This document shows, piece after piece, positions 25,878-34,151 of a stretch of DNA of 49,305 bases. Position numbers and translations under genes: made by a program. The stretch covers positions 1-49,305 of the forward strand of contig CAITGX010000061.1 in the NCBI GenBank assembly GCA_903892045.1, in the 5' to 3' direction. This DNA is from an uncultured Planctomycetota bacterium. Lineage in GTDB: Bacteria > Planctomycetota > UBA1135 > GCA-002686595. The notes beneath the pieces are model-generated. The model ran no database searches, had not been told where the DNA came from, and worked only from the letters and a program-made list of their open reading frames with translations. Position 1 is the first letter of the stretch. Each line of letters starts with the position of its first letter.

Positions 25878-26029
25878 ACCGGATTCCTAGCAAACCTAGG
25901 AGGGACCCCCGCACGGGTAGGTTCCCGCGCAGAAGTTTCCGGCTGACCGCGGTCGCGGAAGCCGGGCCCTCACCAGTTTGACGCTACCACGCCCCCCATG
26001 GGTGGGAAGGGGTCTGAAGGGAAATCCGC

Positions 26030-27127
26030 TCAAACGGCGTCCGAGCGCTTGCGCCCGCACTGGCCGCAGAAGCGAGCGTCCGCCGCGAGCGATGCGCTGC
26101 AGCCAGCGCAGACTCCGGACGGGACCGCGGAAAGCGGCACGCCACAGGCGCCGCAGAACTTGCCCGCGGCGACCTGGGCACCACACTTGCCGCAGGCCAC
26201 GCGTGCCGCAGCGGCCTCCCCTGCGGGCCGGGGCGACTGCATCAGCTGCTGGGCGAGCCCAAGGCCCACGCCGAGCCCGGCGCCGCCCAGGAGGCCCCCG
26301 CTGCCGCCGCCATCCCCGCCCCCCTTGGCCATGCCCTCCCCGGCACCGAGCATCGCCTTGCCGGCGGCAAAGCGCTGGAAGTTGTCGACCCCACCCACCG
26401 CCCGCACGTAGGCGGCATCGGTGTAGAGCTTCTTCAGGTTCGCGGCGTCGCCGTCGGCGATGGCGACCACAAAGTTCCCGAGCCGCGGGATGACAAGGCC
26501 GTAACCAGAGCAGTGCGTACCGAGCCCCGCGAGCACATCGGCCTCGATCTCCTCGGTGTAGGCGCCCGAGGTGACGTCCAGCAGCGGCCACTTGTTCTTG
26601 ACGACGAGCTCCGCGATGCGATCCCGGATCACCTTGAGCACCTGCTCGCGCATCCAGCCCGAGACCTGCACCGGCGCGCCCCCGCCCATGCCGACGAGGC
26701 CGACGATCAGTCGCTCGGCGTCGCTGACGCGGAAAGCGAACTCGCCGTGGACCATGGTCTCGACCGGCACGCCCGACTTGGGGTCCTCGACGTTGCCGAT
26801 GCGACCGCCAAACTTCTGGCCGACCTGCTCGGTCATGCTCACGAAGAACACTTCCGCGATGAACACGCGACCGCCGGTGAACGAGTCGACGAGGTTCGAC
26901 AAGAAGGGCAGGTTCGCGGTGTCGAGCGTGTGACGACCGGGGCCGAGCGTCGCGACGACCTTGCCGTCGCGGAAGAACACGCAGCGCTCGTCGGATTCGA
27001 CGGTGAGCTGCGACTTCATCGGGATCGTCGGATCGGGGTGCTTCCAGACGACCTGCGTCTTCGCCTCGTCCGGGCGAGCGATCATCAACTCGCCGACACC
27101 ACGCTTGAGCCAATCCATCACACCCAT
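26030..27127 (-). CDS. SPFH-domain protein with C-terminal double zinc ribbon
   Basis: 365 residues. AAGGAG lies 8 nt before the ATG. The N-terminal ~230 residues are the SPFH/virion-core-type (YdjL-like) domain: MGVMDWLKRGVGELMIARPDEAKTQVVWKHPD, ESDERCVFFRDGKVVATLGPGRHTLDTANLPF, VSGWMREQVLKVIRDRIAEL. A Gly/Met-rich stretch (GEGMAKGGGDGGGSGGLLGG) then leads to two zinc ribbons, CGKCGAQVAAGKFCGACG and CAGCSASLAADARFCGQCG. Proteins of this build are widespread but little studied, and are thought to oligomerise at membranes, like other SPFH proteins. There is no transmembrane helix. A weak stem CCGGCT/AGCCGG sits 65-90 nt past the stop. The neighbouring MORN lipoprotein gene upstream is co-directional with a 113-nt gap. 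Confidence 0.87.
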   Translation of the reverse strand: MGVMDWLKRGVGELMIARPDEAKTQVVWKHPDPTIPMKSQLTVESDERCVFFRDGKVVATLGPGRHTLDTANLPFLSNLVDSFTGGRVFIAEVFFVSMTEQVGQKFGGRIGNVEDPKSGVPVETMVHGEFAFRVSDAERLIVGLVGMGGGAPVQVSGWMREQVLKVIRDRIAELVVKNKWPLLDVTSGAYTEEIEADVLAGLGTHCSGYGLVIPRLGNFVVAIADGDAANLKKLYTDAAYVRAVGGVDNFQRFAAGKAMLGAGEGMAKGGGDGGGSGGLLGGAGLGVGLGLAQQLMQSPRPAGEAAAARVACGKCGAQVAAGKFCGACGVPLSAVPSGVCAGCSASLAADARFCGQCGRKRSDAV

Positions 27128-27240
27128 CGCGAAAACTCCTTGGAGAACTGTCGGGCCGTCGTGCCCGCACGGCGAGCGAGTGCGCGCGCAGATGGCACTA
27201 CGCGCAAGCTAGGAGAATCTTCAGGCCACGCAAGTATCGC

Positions 27241-27909
27241 TCACTGGACGCGCACGTTGTCCTTGTAGAAGCCGGAGAGGCGCGCATCGGGCGCCCCCTG
27301 CTCGTCCCAGAAGAGCCACGGGCCCTCGCGACGGTTGTTGACATAGCTGCCTTCCGCCATGCGCTGCCCGTTCTCGTGCCAGTACGTCCACGGCCCCTCG
27401 TTGAGCCCAAGATGCAGCAGCCCCTCGTAGCGCTTGCGGCCGTTGGGGTGGTACTCGACCCAGTCGCCCTCGCGCAGGCCCATGGCAAAGTCGCCCTCGC
27501 GCAAGAGTGCGCCGCTCTCATCCCAGTAGCGCCAGTGGCCCGTGAGCTTGCCCTCGTCGTCGTAGGCGCCTTCGCAGCGCAGCTGCCCGTTCTCGAACCA
27601 GGCCTTCATGGGCCCGACCCGCGTGGCATTCCCCTGCGCGCCGAGCCGTTCGCTGCGCTCGGTGAAGACCTGCCCGTTGGGGTGGAACTCCCGCACCTTC
27701 ACCACCGAGCCCGGCGCCGCCACGGCCGGTTCCTGCACACGTGCCACGCCGGGCGTGCCCTGGGGAGCTTCCGGCGCGCGCTCGGCTTCCGGCGCGACGC
27801 TCGAAGCCGCGCTCTGCGCGAGGGACTCGTGCTCCGTGGCGGAGGGCCGGGCCTCGGGGGCGCAACCGACGAGCAGCGCGACAGATGCGAGATGCAAACG
27901 AGGATTCAT
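27241..27909 (-). CDS. MORN-repeat lipoprotein, 222 aa
   Basis: From the ATG at 27909 the product begins MNPRLHLASVALLVGC, a lipoprotein signal peptide, then a linker rich in Ala/Glu/Pro. Residues about 85-222 carry five or six YwqK/MORN-like repeats: VREFHPNGQVFTERSE, PMKAWFENGQLRCEGAYDDEGKLTGHWRYW, GDWVEYHPNGRKRYEG and GPWTYWHENGQRMAEGSY. It resembles the longer MORN lipoprotein at 3375-4436 in both lipobox and repeat style. The ORF-track start at 28194 would overlap the divergent GH31-like gene and adds a low-complexity Arg-rich stretch, so it was rejected. Function is unknown; envelope location is inferred from the lipobox. Confidence 0.83.
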   Translation of the reverse strand: MNPRLHLASVALLVGCAPEARPSATEHESLAQSAASSVAPEAERAPEAPQGTPGVARVQEPAVAAPGSVVKVREFHPNGQVFTERSERLGAQGNATRVGPMKAWFENGQLRCEGAYDDEGKLTGHWRYWDESGALLREGDFAMGLREGDWVEYHPNGRKRYEGLLHLGLNEGPWTYWHENGQRMAEGSYVNNRREGPWLFWDEQGAPDARLSGFYKDNVRVQ

Positions 27910-28004
27910 GGTCTGCAAGTCTCCCCCCGAGACCCTACCGCGCGCAACCGCACTCGCCCGCTGCCTTGTGAGTTCCCCGCGCGCGCCGCTAGCTTCTGCG
28001 CCCC

Positions 28005-30122
28005 ATGGCCAGCTCCTCGACCCCCGCGCCCGCCCCCGCCCGTCCCCCCCTGCCGAGCCTCGACGCCGGCGGGCTGCGCAAGCTCGAGAGCTATCGGGCG
28101 GAGCTGGCCACGTCAGGCGCGACGGCGCGCGTCCTGCGTCCCGTGCTCGAGGACCAGCGTCGGCCCTCGGGCACCACCTACCTTGCCGCCGCACCCGCCC
28201 TGACCGCGGAACCCGTGCCGGAGTCGAACCTCAAGGTGGAACTGGAGTGGGACGGAACCTGCCAGCGCGCCCTGCTGCGACTCGGGGAAGCCGCCCACCT
28301 CTATGGCGGCGGCTCGGGCGGCGCTGGGCTGGAGCGCACCGGTCGCAGCGCGCGCCTGTGGGCCCGAGCGGGCAGCGAGAGCGAGCCGGCGAGTGAAGCG
28401 CCGCACGTGCATCCGCTCGTGCTGGCCCTGCGCGTCGATGGCAGTGCGCTCGCCGCGTTCGCCGACAGCGCGCGCGACGGAACGCTGCGCTGCGGCACTT
28501 CCGAGTTCGAGTTCACGCTCGAGGCCGAGCCCTTCGACCTGTGGATCGTCGAGGCTGCGGACGTCCGCGTCGCGCTCGCAGCGCTGCGCGAGCTGCTCGG
28601 GCCATGCGCGCTCCCGCCGCAGTGGGCTCTCGGGCACCAGCACCTCGTGCGTGGCGTGGACAGTGCCAGCGCGCTGCTCGAGCACGCGCGCCGCCTGCGC
28701 GCGCGGCACCTACCCTGTGACGTGCTGCGACTCGACGACGCTGTGCTCGAGCGCGGCCGCCCCTTCACGTGGTCTCGCAATGGCTTCGAGGAGCCGGCGC
28801 GAGCGCTCGACGAGCTGCGCGAGGCTGGTTTCCATGCGCTCATTCCGCTCGAGCCCGCGCTGCCCGTGGGCAAGCACTATCCAGCCCACAAGAGCGGGCT
28901 CGACGGCGAGCACTTCGTGCTCGACTCCAGGGGGCACGCCCTGCGCGCGCGCGCCGAGCATGGTGCGAGCTCGTTCCCGGACTTCTCGCAAGAATCCGCG
29001 CGCGGCTGGTGGGCTTCGCTCGCGGAGAAGCATGCCGAGAGCGGGCTAGACGGCTACTGGAGCGACACCAATCTCCCCCACCTGCCGGCGGTTCCCTGCG
29101 GCAGCTTGCCGCCCGAGGCGCTCCATCGCGGACAGGGCGGCGGTGCCCACGCGCGCTTCCACAACGCGACGGCACGCCACTGGTCCGCGGCGACGCGCGA
29201 CGGCCTGTCGCAGGCCCGCCCGACGCTGCGGCCCTTCGTCCTCTCGCGCGGCGCGGACCTCGGCAGCGCACGCGGCGCAGCCACGTGGGTCGCTTCTCAG
29301 CGCGCGAGCTGGGAAGAACTGCGAACCCAGCTGGCGCGCGTGCTCTCCCTCGGCCTGTGCGGCCAGCCCATCGCGGGCATCGAGGTCGGTGGACGTCACG
29401 GAACGCCGAGTCCGGAGCTGCTCGCCCGCTGGCACGAGCTCGCGGCCCTCCTGCCGCTCGCACTCGATGCGGGACGCGAGCTCTTCGGCCACGGCCAGGA
29501 AGCCGACCGCGCCATCAAGGCCGCGCTCGAGCGCCGCATGCGCTTCCTGCCCACGCTGGCGAGCCTCGCGCTCGACGCGCACCGCACGGGCCTGCCCATC
29601 GTGCGGCCGATGTTCCTCGCCGATCCGGCCGATCGTGCGCTGCGCGAGCTCGACGACCAGTTCCTGCTCGGGGAGGACGTCGTCGTCGCCCCCGTGCTCC
29701 AGCCCACCGCTACCCAGCGCACGGTCGTGCTGCCTTCGAGCCCGTCGGGCGGCTGGTTTCTCTTCGACGGCGGCCGGGACCTGCTGCCCGCGGGCCGCTA
29801 CACGGTCGAGGCTCCCCTGGGTCGCACGCCGATCTTCGTACGCGCCGGACGCATCCTCGTCACGCGCCCCGTCGCGCCCCACGTCGCGGCGCAGCGCGAG
29901 GAGGACCCGGAGCTGCACGTCTACTTCGATCCGCGCCAGCGCGCGGTCGGCTCGCTGCACGAGGACGACGGCGAGTCGAGTGCAGTCCGCGCCACCACGA
30001 CGGAGTTCAGCGCACGGCTCGCGCGCGGCCGCGTCGTGATCGATGCCTTCGCGGACGGACGCGAGGTCGTCGATCGCGCATGGCACGTGCACGCGCACGG
30101 GCTGCCGGCCGTCAGGAACTGA
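28005..30122 (+). CDS. GH31-like (alpha-glucosidase family) protein with altered active site
   Basis: 705 residues. The order of landmarks follows glycoside hydrolase family 31: an N-terminal beta domain (HLYGGGSGGAGLERTGR), PPQWALGHQHLVRG, CDVLRLDDAVLERGRPFTWSRNGFEEP, GYWSDTNLPH with the nucleophile Asp (about D354), PFVLSRGADLGSARGAATWVASQRASWEEL, AGIEVGGRHG, RWHELAALLPL, and the C-terminal beta domain (LLGEDVVVAPVLQPTATQRTVVLP, RTPIFVRAGRILV). The canonical acid/base motif WxGDxxxxW reads WVASQRASW, so Ser431 replaces Asp; DMNE reads DTNL; DIGGF reads EVGGR. Normal retaining hydrolysis therefore looks impaired. There is no signal peptide, so it is cytoplasmic. Its stop overlaps the end of the convergent CheX-like gene by 11 nt. 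Confidence 0.83.
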   Translation: MASSSTPAPAPARPPLPSLDAGGLRKLESYRAELATSGATARVLRPVLEDQRRPSGTTYLAAAPALTAEPVPESNLKVELEWDGTCQRALLRLGEAAHLYGGGSGGAGLERTGRSARLWARAGSESEPASEAPHVHPLVLALRVDGSALAAFADSARDGTLRCGTSEFEFTLEAEPFDLWIVEAADVRVALAALRELLGPCALPPQWALGHQHLVRGVDSASALLEHARRLRARHLPCDVLRLDDAVLERGRPFTWSRNGFEEPARALDELREAGFHALIPLEPALPVGKHYPAHKSGLDGEHFVLDSRGHALRARAEHGASSFPDFSQESARGWWASLAEKHAESGLDGYWSDTNLPHLPAVPCGSLPPEALHRGQGGGAHARFHNATARHWSAATRDGLSQARPTLRPFVLSRGADLGSARGAATWVASQRASWEELRTQLARVLSLGLCGQPIAGIEVGGRHGTPSPELLARWHELAALLPLALDAGRELFGHGQEADRAIKAALERRMRFLPTLASLALDAHRTGLPIVRPMFLADPADRALRELDDQFLLGEDVVVAPVLQPTATQRTVVLPSSPSGGWFLFDGGRDLLPAGRYTVEAPLGRTPIFVRAGRILVTRPVAPHVAAQREEDPELHVYFDPRQRAVGSLHEDDGESSAVRATTTEFSARLARGRVVIDAFADGREVVDRAWHVHAHGLPAVRN

Positions 30123-30702
30123 CGTCGCCGGGCTCGACGCCTTCGATCGCGGGCAACATCAGCCACGCATCGAAGGCCGGGAAGTCGTGCAGGGCGAGCG
30201 TGGCTCGCGCCACGACGTGCTCCTCGTCCGCAGTGCGCGGAAAGGCCGGCGCGAAGCCGGACTTCAGCCCCTGACAGCCCTCGGAGCGCGTGGACGTGCG
30301 CCGCGGAAAGACCTCGCGCACCGCGCAGTCGAGCGAACCACCGATCAGGTTCCCGACCTCGAGCAGCGCATCCTTCGTGGCGCGTTCCATGTCGCGATCC
30401 TTGCGGCGCGCGGCGACCACGTCGTCCGCCATCATCATCAGGTAGCAGGCCATCGCGATCGCCTCGGGGAGCGGGACCAGCAAGGCACCGTGCCGCAGCG
30501 TCCCGTCCACCGTCACGCCGAAGCGGAACGCCACGTGCACGGCCTTCTCGCCGGCCACGCGCTGTCGCGCGCGCGCCACCTCGACCTGCGAGCACAGGAG
30601 CGGCCGGTCGAGCAGCATCGAGAGATCCTCGGCGAGCTTGTTGAAGCACTGCTGCACGAGCCGGCGATCGAGGGCTTGCTGACGATCGAGAGTGGCTTGC
30701 AT
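30112..30702 (-). CDS. CheX/CheC-like chemotaxis phosphatase-family protein (third of cluster)
   Basis: 196 residues from the ATG at 30702; AGGAGG lies 9 nt upstream, the strongest ribosome site in the cluster. The protein shows the CheC/CheX/FliY alpha helix motif D-x3-E-x2-N in DALLEVGNLIGGSLDCAVRE (the family catalytic Glu and Asn that dephosphorylate CheY-P) in an alpha/beta setting (KAVHVAFRFGVTVDGTLRHGALLVPLPEAIAMACYLMMM). It has a longer C-terminal tail than ordinary CheX. It lies 13 nt after the CheX-like gene at 30716 and is probably in the same operon. It is a distant family member, so activity is an inference. Its 3' end overlaps the GH31-like gene. Confidence 0.72.
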   Translation of the reverse strand: MQATLDRQQALDRRLVQQCFNKLAEDLSMLLDRPLLCSQVEVARARQRVAGEKAVHVAFRFGVTVDGTLRHGALLVPLPEAIAMACYLMMMADDVVAARRKDRDMERATKDALLEVGNLIGGSLDCAVREVFPRRTSTRSEGCQGLKSGFAPAFPRTADEEHVVARATLALHDFPAFDAWLMLPAIEGVEPGDVSS

Positions 30703-30715
30703 GGTGACGGTCCTC

Positions 30716-31234
30716 CTAGGAGTGGAGCGGGACGTCCCGGCGCCAGAGTTCGACGGAGACCAGCCCCTGCTGGAGCCGGTACACCAGCGCGCCGCACGCG
30801 GGGCCGGGCACCTGCGCGCCGACATCCTTCATGAAGGGGATGCTGAGGTCGAACTTGCCGAGCGGATCGAGCACGTTCGTCTTCACGTGGCCCGTGACCA
30901 TGTTGGCGCACTCCTTGAGCGCATCGTTCACCTCCTCGACCGCCAGCGCGGTGGAGTCGTCGAGCATCAGGAGCCCGCGCGCGATGTCGTGAGCGCCGTC
31001 CGCGGTGCAGCGAAACACGACCTGCCCCGAGATCGCGCCGCGGAACTCGACCACGGCCTCGCGATCGAAGCTCGCGCGCACGCCAATCTTCTCGAGTGTC
31101 GCCACCGGACTGCGGTGCTCGGCGAGCGCCTCGAAGGCGAACACCATGGAGGAGAACACCTCGTCGACCGCCCGCTCGAGCGCCGCGAGCAGCTCCGCGT
31201 CGCCCGGAAGAGCCTGCGAAGTCGGCTCAGCCAA
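30716..31234 (-). CDS. cheX: CheX-like CheY-P phosphatase
   Basis: 172 residues. EVVEF-like beta strands (EKIGVRASFDREAVVEFRGAISGQVVFRCTADGAHDIARGLLM) lead into the signature helix EVNDALKECANMVTGHVKTNVLD, which contains D-x3-E-x2-N of the CheC/CheX family. A second half (GKFDLSIPFMKDVGAQVPGPACGALVYRLQQGLVSVELW) completes the fold. CheX proteins dephosphorylate phospho-CheY. The start overlaps the end of cheY at 31227 by 8 nt, so the two are translationally coupled and are the likely partner pair. Both Glu and Asn are present, so activity is expected. Confidence 0.85.
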   Translation of the reverse strand: MAEPTSQALPGDAELLAALERAVDEVFSSMVFAFEALAEHRSPVATLEKIGVRASFDREAVVEFRGAISGQVVFRCTADGAHDIARGLLMLDDSTALAVEEVNDALKECANMVTGHVKTNVLDPLGKFDLSIPFMKDVGAQVPGPACGALVYRLQQGLVSVELWRRDVPLHS

Positions 31235-31601
31235 GGTACGCCTCCAGCGCGGCGCGGATCGATTCCGGCGTGAAGGGCTTGGTGACGTAGCCGTTGGCGC
31301 CGAGTGCGAGGGCGTTGTTCATCATCGCCTCGCCGCCTTCGGTCGTGACCATGATCATCGGCAGCGATTCCTTCGCGCGCGTGGCACGCACGGCCTTCAC
31401 GAAGTCGACGCCGTTCATCTCCGGCATGTTGATGTCGGACAGGATCAGGTCGATGTCGGGATCGCTCGCGAGGCGCGCCATGCCCTCGACGCCGTTGCCG
31501 GCCTCGACCACGCTGGCACAGGGGATTTCGGCCTGGCGCAGGACTCGGGTGATGATCTTCCGCATCGTGGCGGAGTCGTCGACGATCAGGACCTTGTTCA
31601 T
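31227..31601 (-). CDS. cheY: CheY-type single-domain response regulator
   Basis: 124 residues, receiver domain only. VLIVDDSATMRKII contains the acidic pair, LILSDINMPEMNG the phospho-acceptor (about D56), PMIMVTTEGG the switch Thr and GYVTKPFT the Lys, so all phosphorylation residues are intact. It lacks any output domain, as expected for a CheY that binds a motor or another protein. The gene overlaps the CheX-like gene downstream. A 154-nt space separates it from the upstream CheX-like gene, so it may have its own promoter, though I see no convincing boxes there. Confidence 0.93.
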   Translation of the reverse strand: MNKVLIVDDSATMRKIITRVLRQAEIPCASVVEAGNGVEGMARLASDPDIDLILSDINMPEMNGVDFVKAVRATRAKESLPMIMVTTEGGEAMMNNALALGANGYVTKPFTPESIRAALEAYLG

Positions 31602-31755
31602 CGTCTGGGTGCTCTCGTGCTAGGGGTTGGCCGCCCCCGACGCGTGCAGCACCGCGACATGCGGCGCGCGCGTCCTTGGGCGTGCTTCCCTCCTCGGAGC
31701 GCCGCGATTCACTTCTGAAACGCCGCAGCGGATTTCCGCAGGAATTCGCCGCGGA

Positions 31756-32226
31756 TCACGGCAGGGCGGAAAAGACCTGCAGGCGCAGCGGCCAGCCGCG
31801 GAAGGACAGCGCCTGCTCGTGCGCGAGCGCGCTGCGATCGAGCGGCAACTCCAGCGGTGCGCGGCACGGCAGGGCGAGCTCGTTGCGCCCGGGCAGGACG
31901 GCCTTCAGGTTGCCGCCGAAGATGTTGACCAGCTCGAAGAGCGTCGCGTCGATCTCCGATGCCGAGAGTTCCTCGTGCGGCTTGCCGAGCAGGCTCGCCG
32001 CAAACTCGGTGGCGGTTCCGCGCGGGCACGAGAGCACCACGGCCCCGCACCAGTCCCCGCGAATCGAGACGCAGAAGCGCTCCACCGCAGCAGCGGCGAG
32101 TTCCGCATCGCAAGCCGCGCTCGCGGTGCGCAGCGGCTCGCCGAGGGCGGCACTCCAGACCTGCTCGAAGAGCTGCGAGATGGCGCGGGCGAGATCCACT
32201 CCGGCGGCCGTCGGTGCCGTGCCCAT
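31756..32226 (-). CDS. CheX-like protein of chemosensory cluster (first)
   Basis: 156 residues starting at the ATG that overlaps the cheR stop (TGATG). It has RFCVSIRGDWCGAVVLSCPRGTATEFAASLL followed by the helix SEIDATLFELVNIFGGNLKAVLPG. The family Glu and Asn (E-x2-N) are present, but the Asp usually four residues before the Glu is Ala, so the motif is slightly off the CheC/CheX consensus. The rest (LPCRAPLELPLDRSALAHEQALSFRGWPLRLQVFSALP) is beta-rich. It is probably a CheX-type protein whose phosphatase activity may be reduced. It ends the first seven-gene block of the che operon. Confidence 0.7.
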   Translation of the reverse strand: MGTAPTAAGVDLARAISQLFEQVWSAALGEPLRTASAACDAELAAAAVERFCVSIRGDWCGAVVLSCPRGTATEFAASLLGKPHEELSASEIDATLFELVNIFGGNLKAVLPGRNELALPCRAPLELPLDRSALAHEQALSFRGWPLRLQVFSALP

Positions 32227-33053
32227 CAAGCTGCCTTCAGCCGGTAGCAGGCCGTGTGCAGGGTGTCGGACGCGAAGTTGTCGTCGACATTGATCGTCGT
32301 CTCGGCCGTGCCGAGGAACAGGTACCCGTCCGGGCGCAGCACGCGTCGCATGTTGCCGAGGATCGAGCGCTTGGTCGGAACGTCGAAGTAGATCATCACG
32401 TTGCGCAGCATGATGAGGTCGAACGGCCCCATCGGAGGGAACGTCTTCGAGGCGAGGTTGAACTCGCGCCACTGGATCATCGAGCGCAGCGAGGAGTCGA
32501 CCTGCCACTCGAGCCCGTGCTTGCGGAAGTACTTCACGAGCAGGGGCGCCGGCAGGCCGCGGTTCACCTCGAGCTGGCTGTAGATGCCCTCGCGCGCCTT
32601 GGCGAGCACCTGCGTCGAGATGTCGGTGGCGAGGAACTCGACGCGCCAGCCGGCGAGCTCGGGGAAGTTCTCGCGCAACAGCATCGCCATCGAGTAGGGC
32701 TCCTGGCCACTCGACGCGGCGGCGCACCAGATCGAGAGCTTCTTCTCCGCGCGTCGACGCTCGATGAGCTCGGGGAACACCTTGCGCTTGAGATGCTCGA
32801 AGGGCTGCACGTCGCGGAAGAACGACGTCTCGTTGGTGGTCATGGCGTCGACCACGCGCGTCAGCAGCGCAGGATTGCGCCGCGTGCGCAGCTCGGCGAC
32901 GAGCGTGGAGATCGTCCCCAGCCCGAGCTGGTGAGCAACGGGCCCAAGGCGCGTCTCGACGAGATACTCCTTGCCCGCATCGAGCACAATCGCCGCCTCG
33001 GCCCGGATCAGGTCGGCCACGAAGCGGAATTCCTCGGCACTGATCCCCATCAC
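32226..33053 (-). CDS. cheR: CheR chemoreceptor methyltransferase
   Basis: 275 residues. CheR methylates glutamates on chemoreceptors using SAM. The N-terminal helical domain (MMGISAEEFRFVADLIRAEAAIVLDAGKEYLVETRL) is followed by MTTNETSFFRDVQPFEHL, motif I SIWCAAASSGQEPYSMAMLL, the acidic residue in VEFLATDIST, and FDLIMLRNVMIYFD. Normal length for the family, all landmarks intact. It overlaps the cheB gene by 4 nt and its stop overlaps the next ATG, so it is tightly coupled within the operon. No chemoreceptor gene is in the window, so its substrate receptor must be encoded elsewhere. Confidence 0.95.
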   Translation of the reverse strand: MMGISAEEFRFVADLIRAEAAIVLDAGKEYLVETRLGPVAHQLGLGTISTLVAELRTRRNPALLTRVVDAMTTNETSFFRDVQPFEHLKRKVFPELIERRRAEKKLSIWCAAASSGQEPYSMAMLLRENFPELAGWRVEFLATDISTQVLAKAREGIYSQLEVNRGLPAPLLVKYFRKHGLEWQVDSSLRSMIQWREFNLASKTFPPMGPFDLIMLRNVMIYFDVPTKRSILGNMRRVLRPDGYLFLGTAETTINVDDNFASDTLHTACYRLKAA

Positions 33054-34144
33054 GCCCCCCTCGCGTAAGTGCCGCGCGACTCGCGCACGCGACGGTCCAC
33101 TTCACCCGCCAGCTGCCGCAGCGGCAGGACCGCATCGGCGAGTCCCGCGCGCACCACGGCACCTGGCATGCCCCAGACGACACTCGAGGGCTCGTCTTGA
33201 GCGAGCACGAGGCCGCCTGCATTTCCGATCACTTCGGCGCCGAGCATCCCGTCCTGCCCCATGCCGGTCAGGATCAGGCACATCGCGTTGCCGCCGTAGG
33301 TCGCGGCGACCGACCGGAAGAGCACGTCGACCGCGGGTCGACAGAAGTTCTCCGGCGCGCCTTGATGCAAGGTCACGCTGACGGCGCCCTCGGCGCGTCG
33401 CGTTTCCATGTGATAGTCGCCCGGCGCGATCAGCACGCGTCCGGCGCTGACGAGGTCGCCCTCGGCGGCTTCCTTGACGCGCAGCTTGCAGCGCTGGTCG
33501 AGGTTCTGCGCCAAGTTGGCCGTGAAGCCCGGCGGCATGTGCTGCACGAGCACGATCGGCACGGGAAAGTCGGCCGGAATCGCGGGCAGGAACTCCGCCA
33601 GCGCGTTGGGACCGCCGGTCGAGACGCCGACGGCGAGGACCTCGATGCGCAGGCGCGGCTTGCTGCGGGGAGCACGCGGCGTCGCGGACTCCGGAACCGC
33701 TCGCGCAAGCCCGGCTTGCAGGGCCGCCATCGCCGGCATGCTCGAGCGCGCCCGCACGCGGGCGAGCAGCTCGGCTCCGAAGCTGCGTGCGCCGACGCAC
33801 AGCGCCGCATCGCTCGTCGGCCGGGTGAGCGTGTCGTCCGCACCCGCTGTCAGCGACTGCGCCAGCGCCGCTCGGCCATCCGCGCTGTCGTGAGCGAGCG
33901 CGACGATGCGGGAGCGCGGAAAGCCGCGGCGCAGCTTGGCCAGCGAGTCGCGCCAGTCTTCCTCGGCCATGCACAGGTCGAGCACCACGACATCGGGACT
34001 GGCGTCTGCGCACTTCGCGAGCGCGAGGGCCGTGGCGCCCACCGAGGCGCACAGCTCGACGTCCTCCGCCGCGGCGAGTCCATCCTTGAGGACCTTGCGC
34101 GCGAGCGCCGAGTCGTCGATCACGGCCACACGCAGGCTCGCCAT
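33050..34144 (-). CDS. cheB: CheB methylesterase with degenerate receiver domain
   Basis: 364 residues. CheB removes methyl groups from (or deamidates) chemoreceptors. The C-terminal esterase domain is intact: VGVSTGGPNALAEFL (Ser), VQHMPPGFTANLAQNLD (His) and GMGQDGMLGAEVI (Asp). The N-terminal receiver keeps the acidic pair (VIDDSALARKVL) and phospho-acceptor (VVVLDLCM), but the switch Ser/Thr position reads Ala (IVALAHDS) and the Lys reads Arg (DDTLTRPTS). Phosphorylation-dependent control may therefore be weakened. Linker residues about 120-170. The start is 7 nt after the upstream cheY stop, and the stop overlaps the cheR ATG. Confidence 0.95.
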   Translation of the reverse strand: MASLRVAVIDDSALARKVLKDGLAAAEDVELCASVGATALALAKCADASPDVVVLDLCMAEEDWRDSLAKLRRGFPRSRIVALAHDSADGRAALAQSLTAGADDTLTRPTSDAALCVGARSFGAELLARVRARSSMPAMAALQAGLARAVPESATPRAPRSKPRLRIEVLAVGVSTGGPNALAEFLPAIPADFPVPIVLVQHMPPGFTANLAQNLDQRCKLRVKEAAEGDLVSAGRVLIAPGDYHMETRRAEGAVSVTLHQGAPENFCRPAVDVLFRSVAATYGGNAMCLILTGMGQDGMLGAEVIGNAGGLVLAQDEPSSVVWGMPGAVVRAGLADAVLPLRQLAGEVDRRVRESRGTYARGA

Positions 34145-34151
34145 GGTGGTC

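Noticed and set aside
25896-27170. 424-codon minus ORF overlapping the SPFH gene
   Set aside because: It is another frame of the SPFH gene, which has a clear ribosome site, domain and zinc ribbons.
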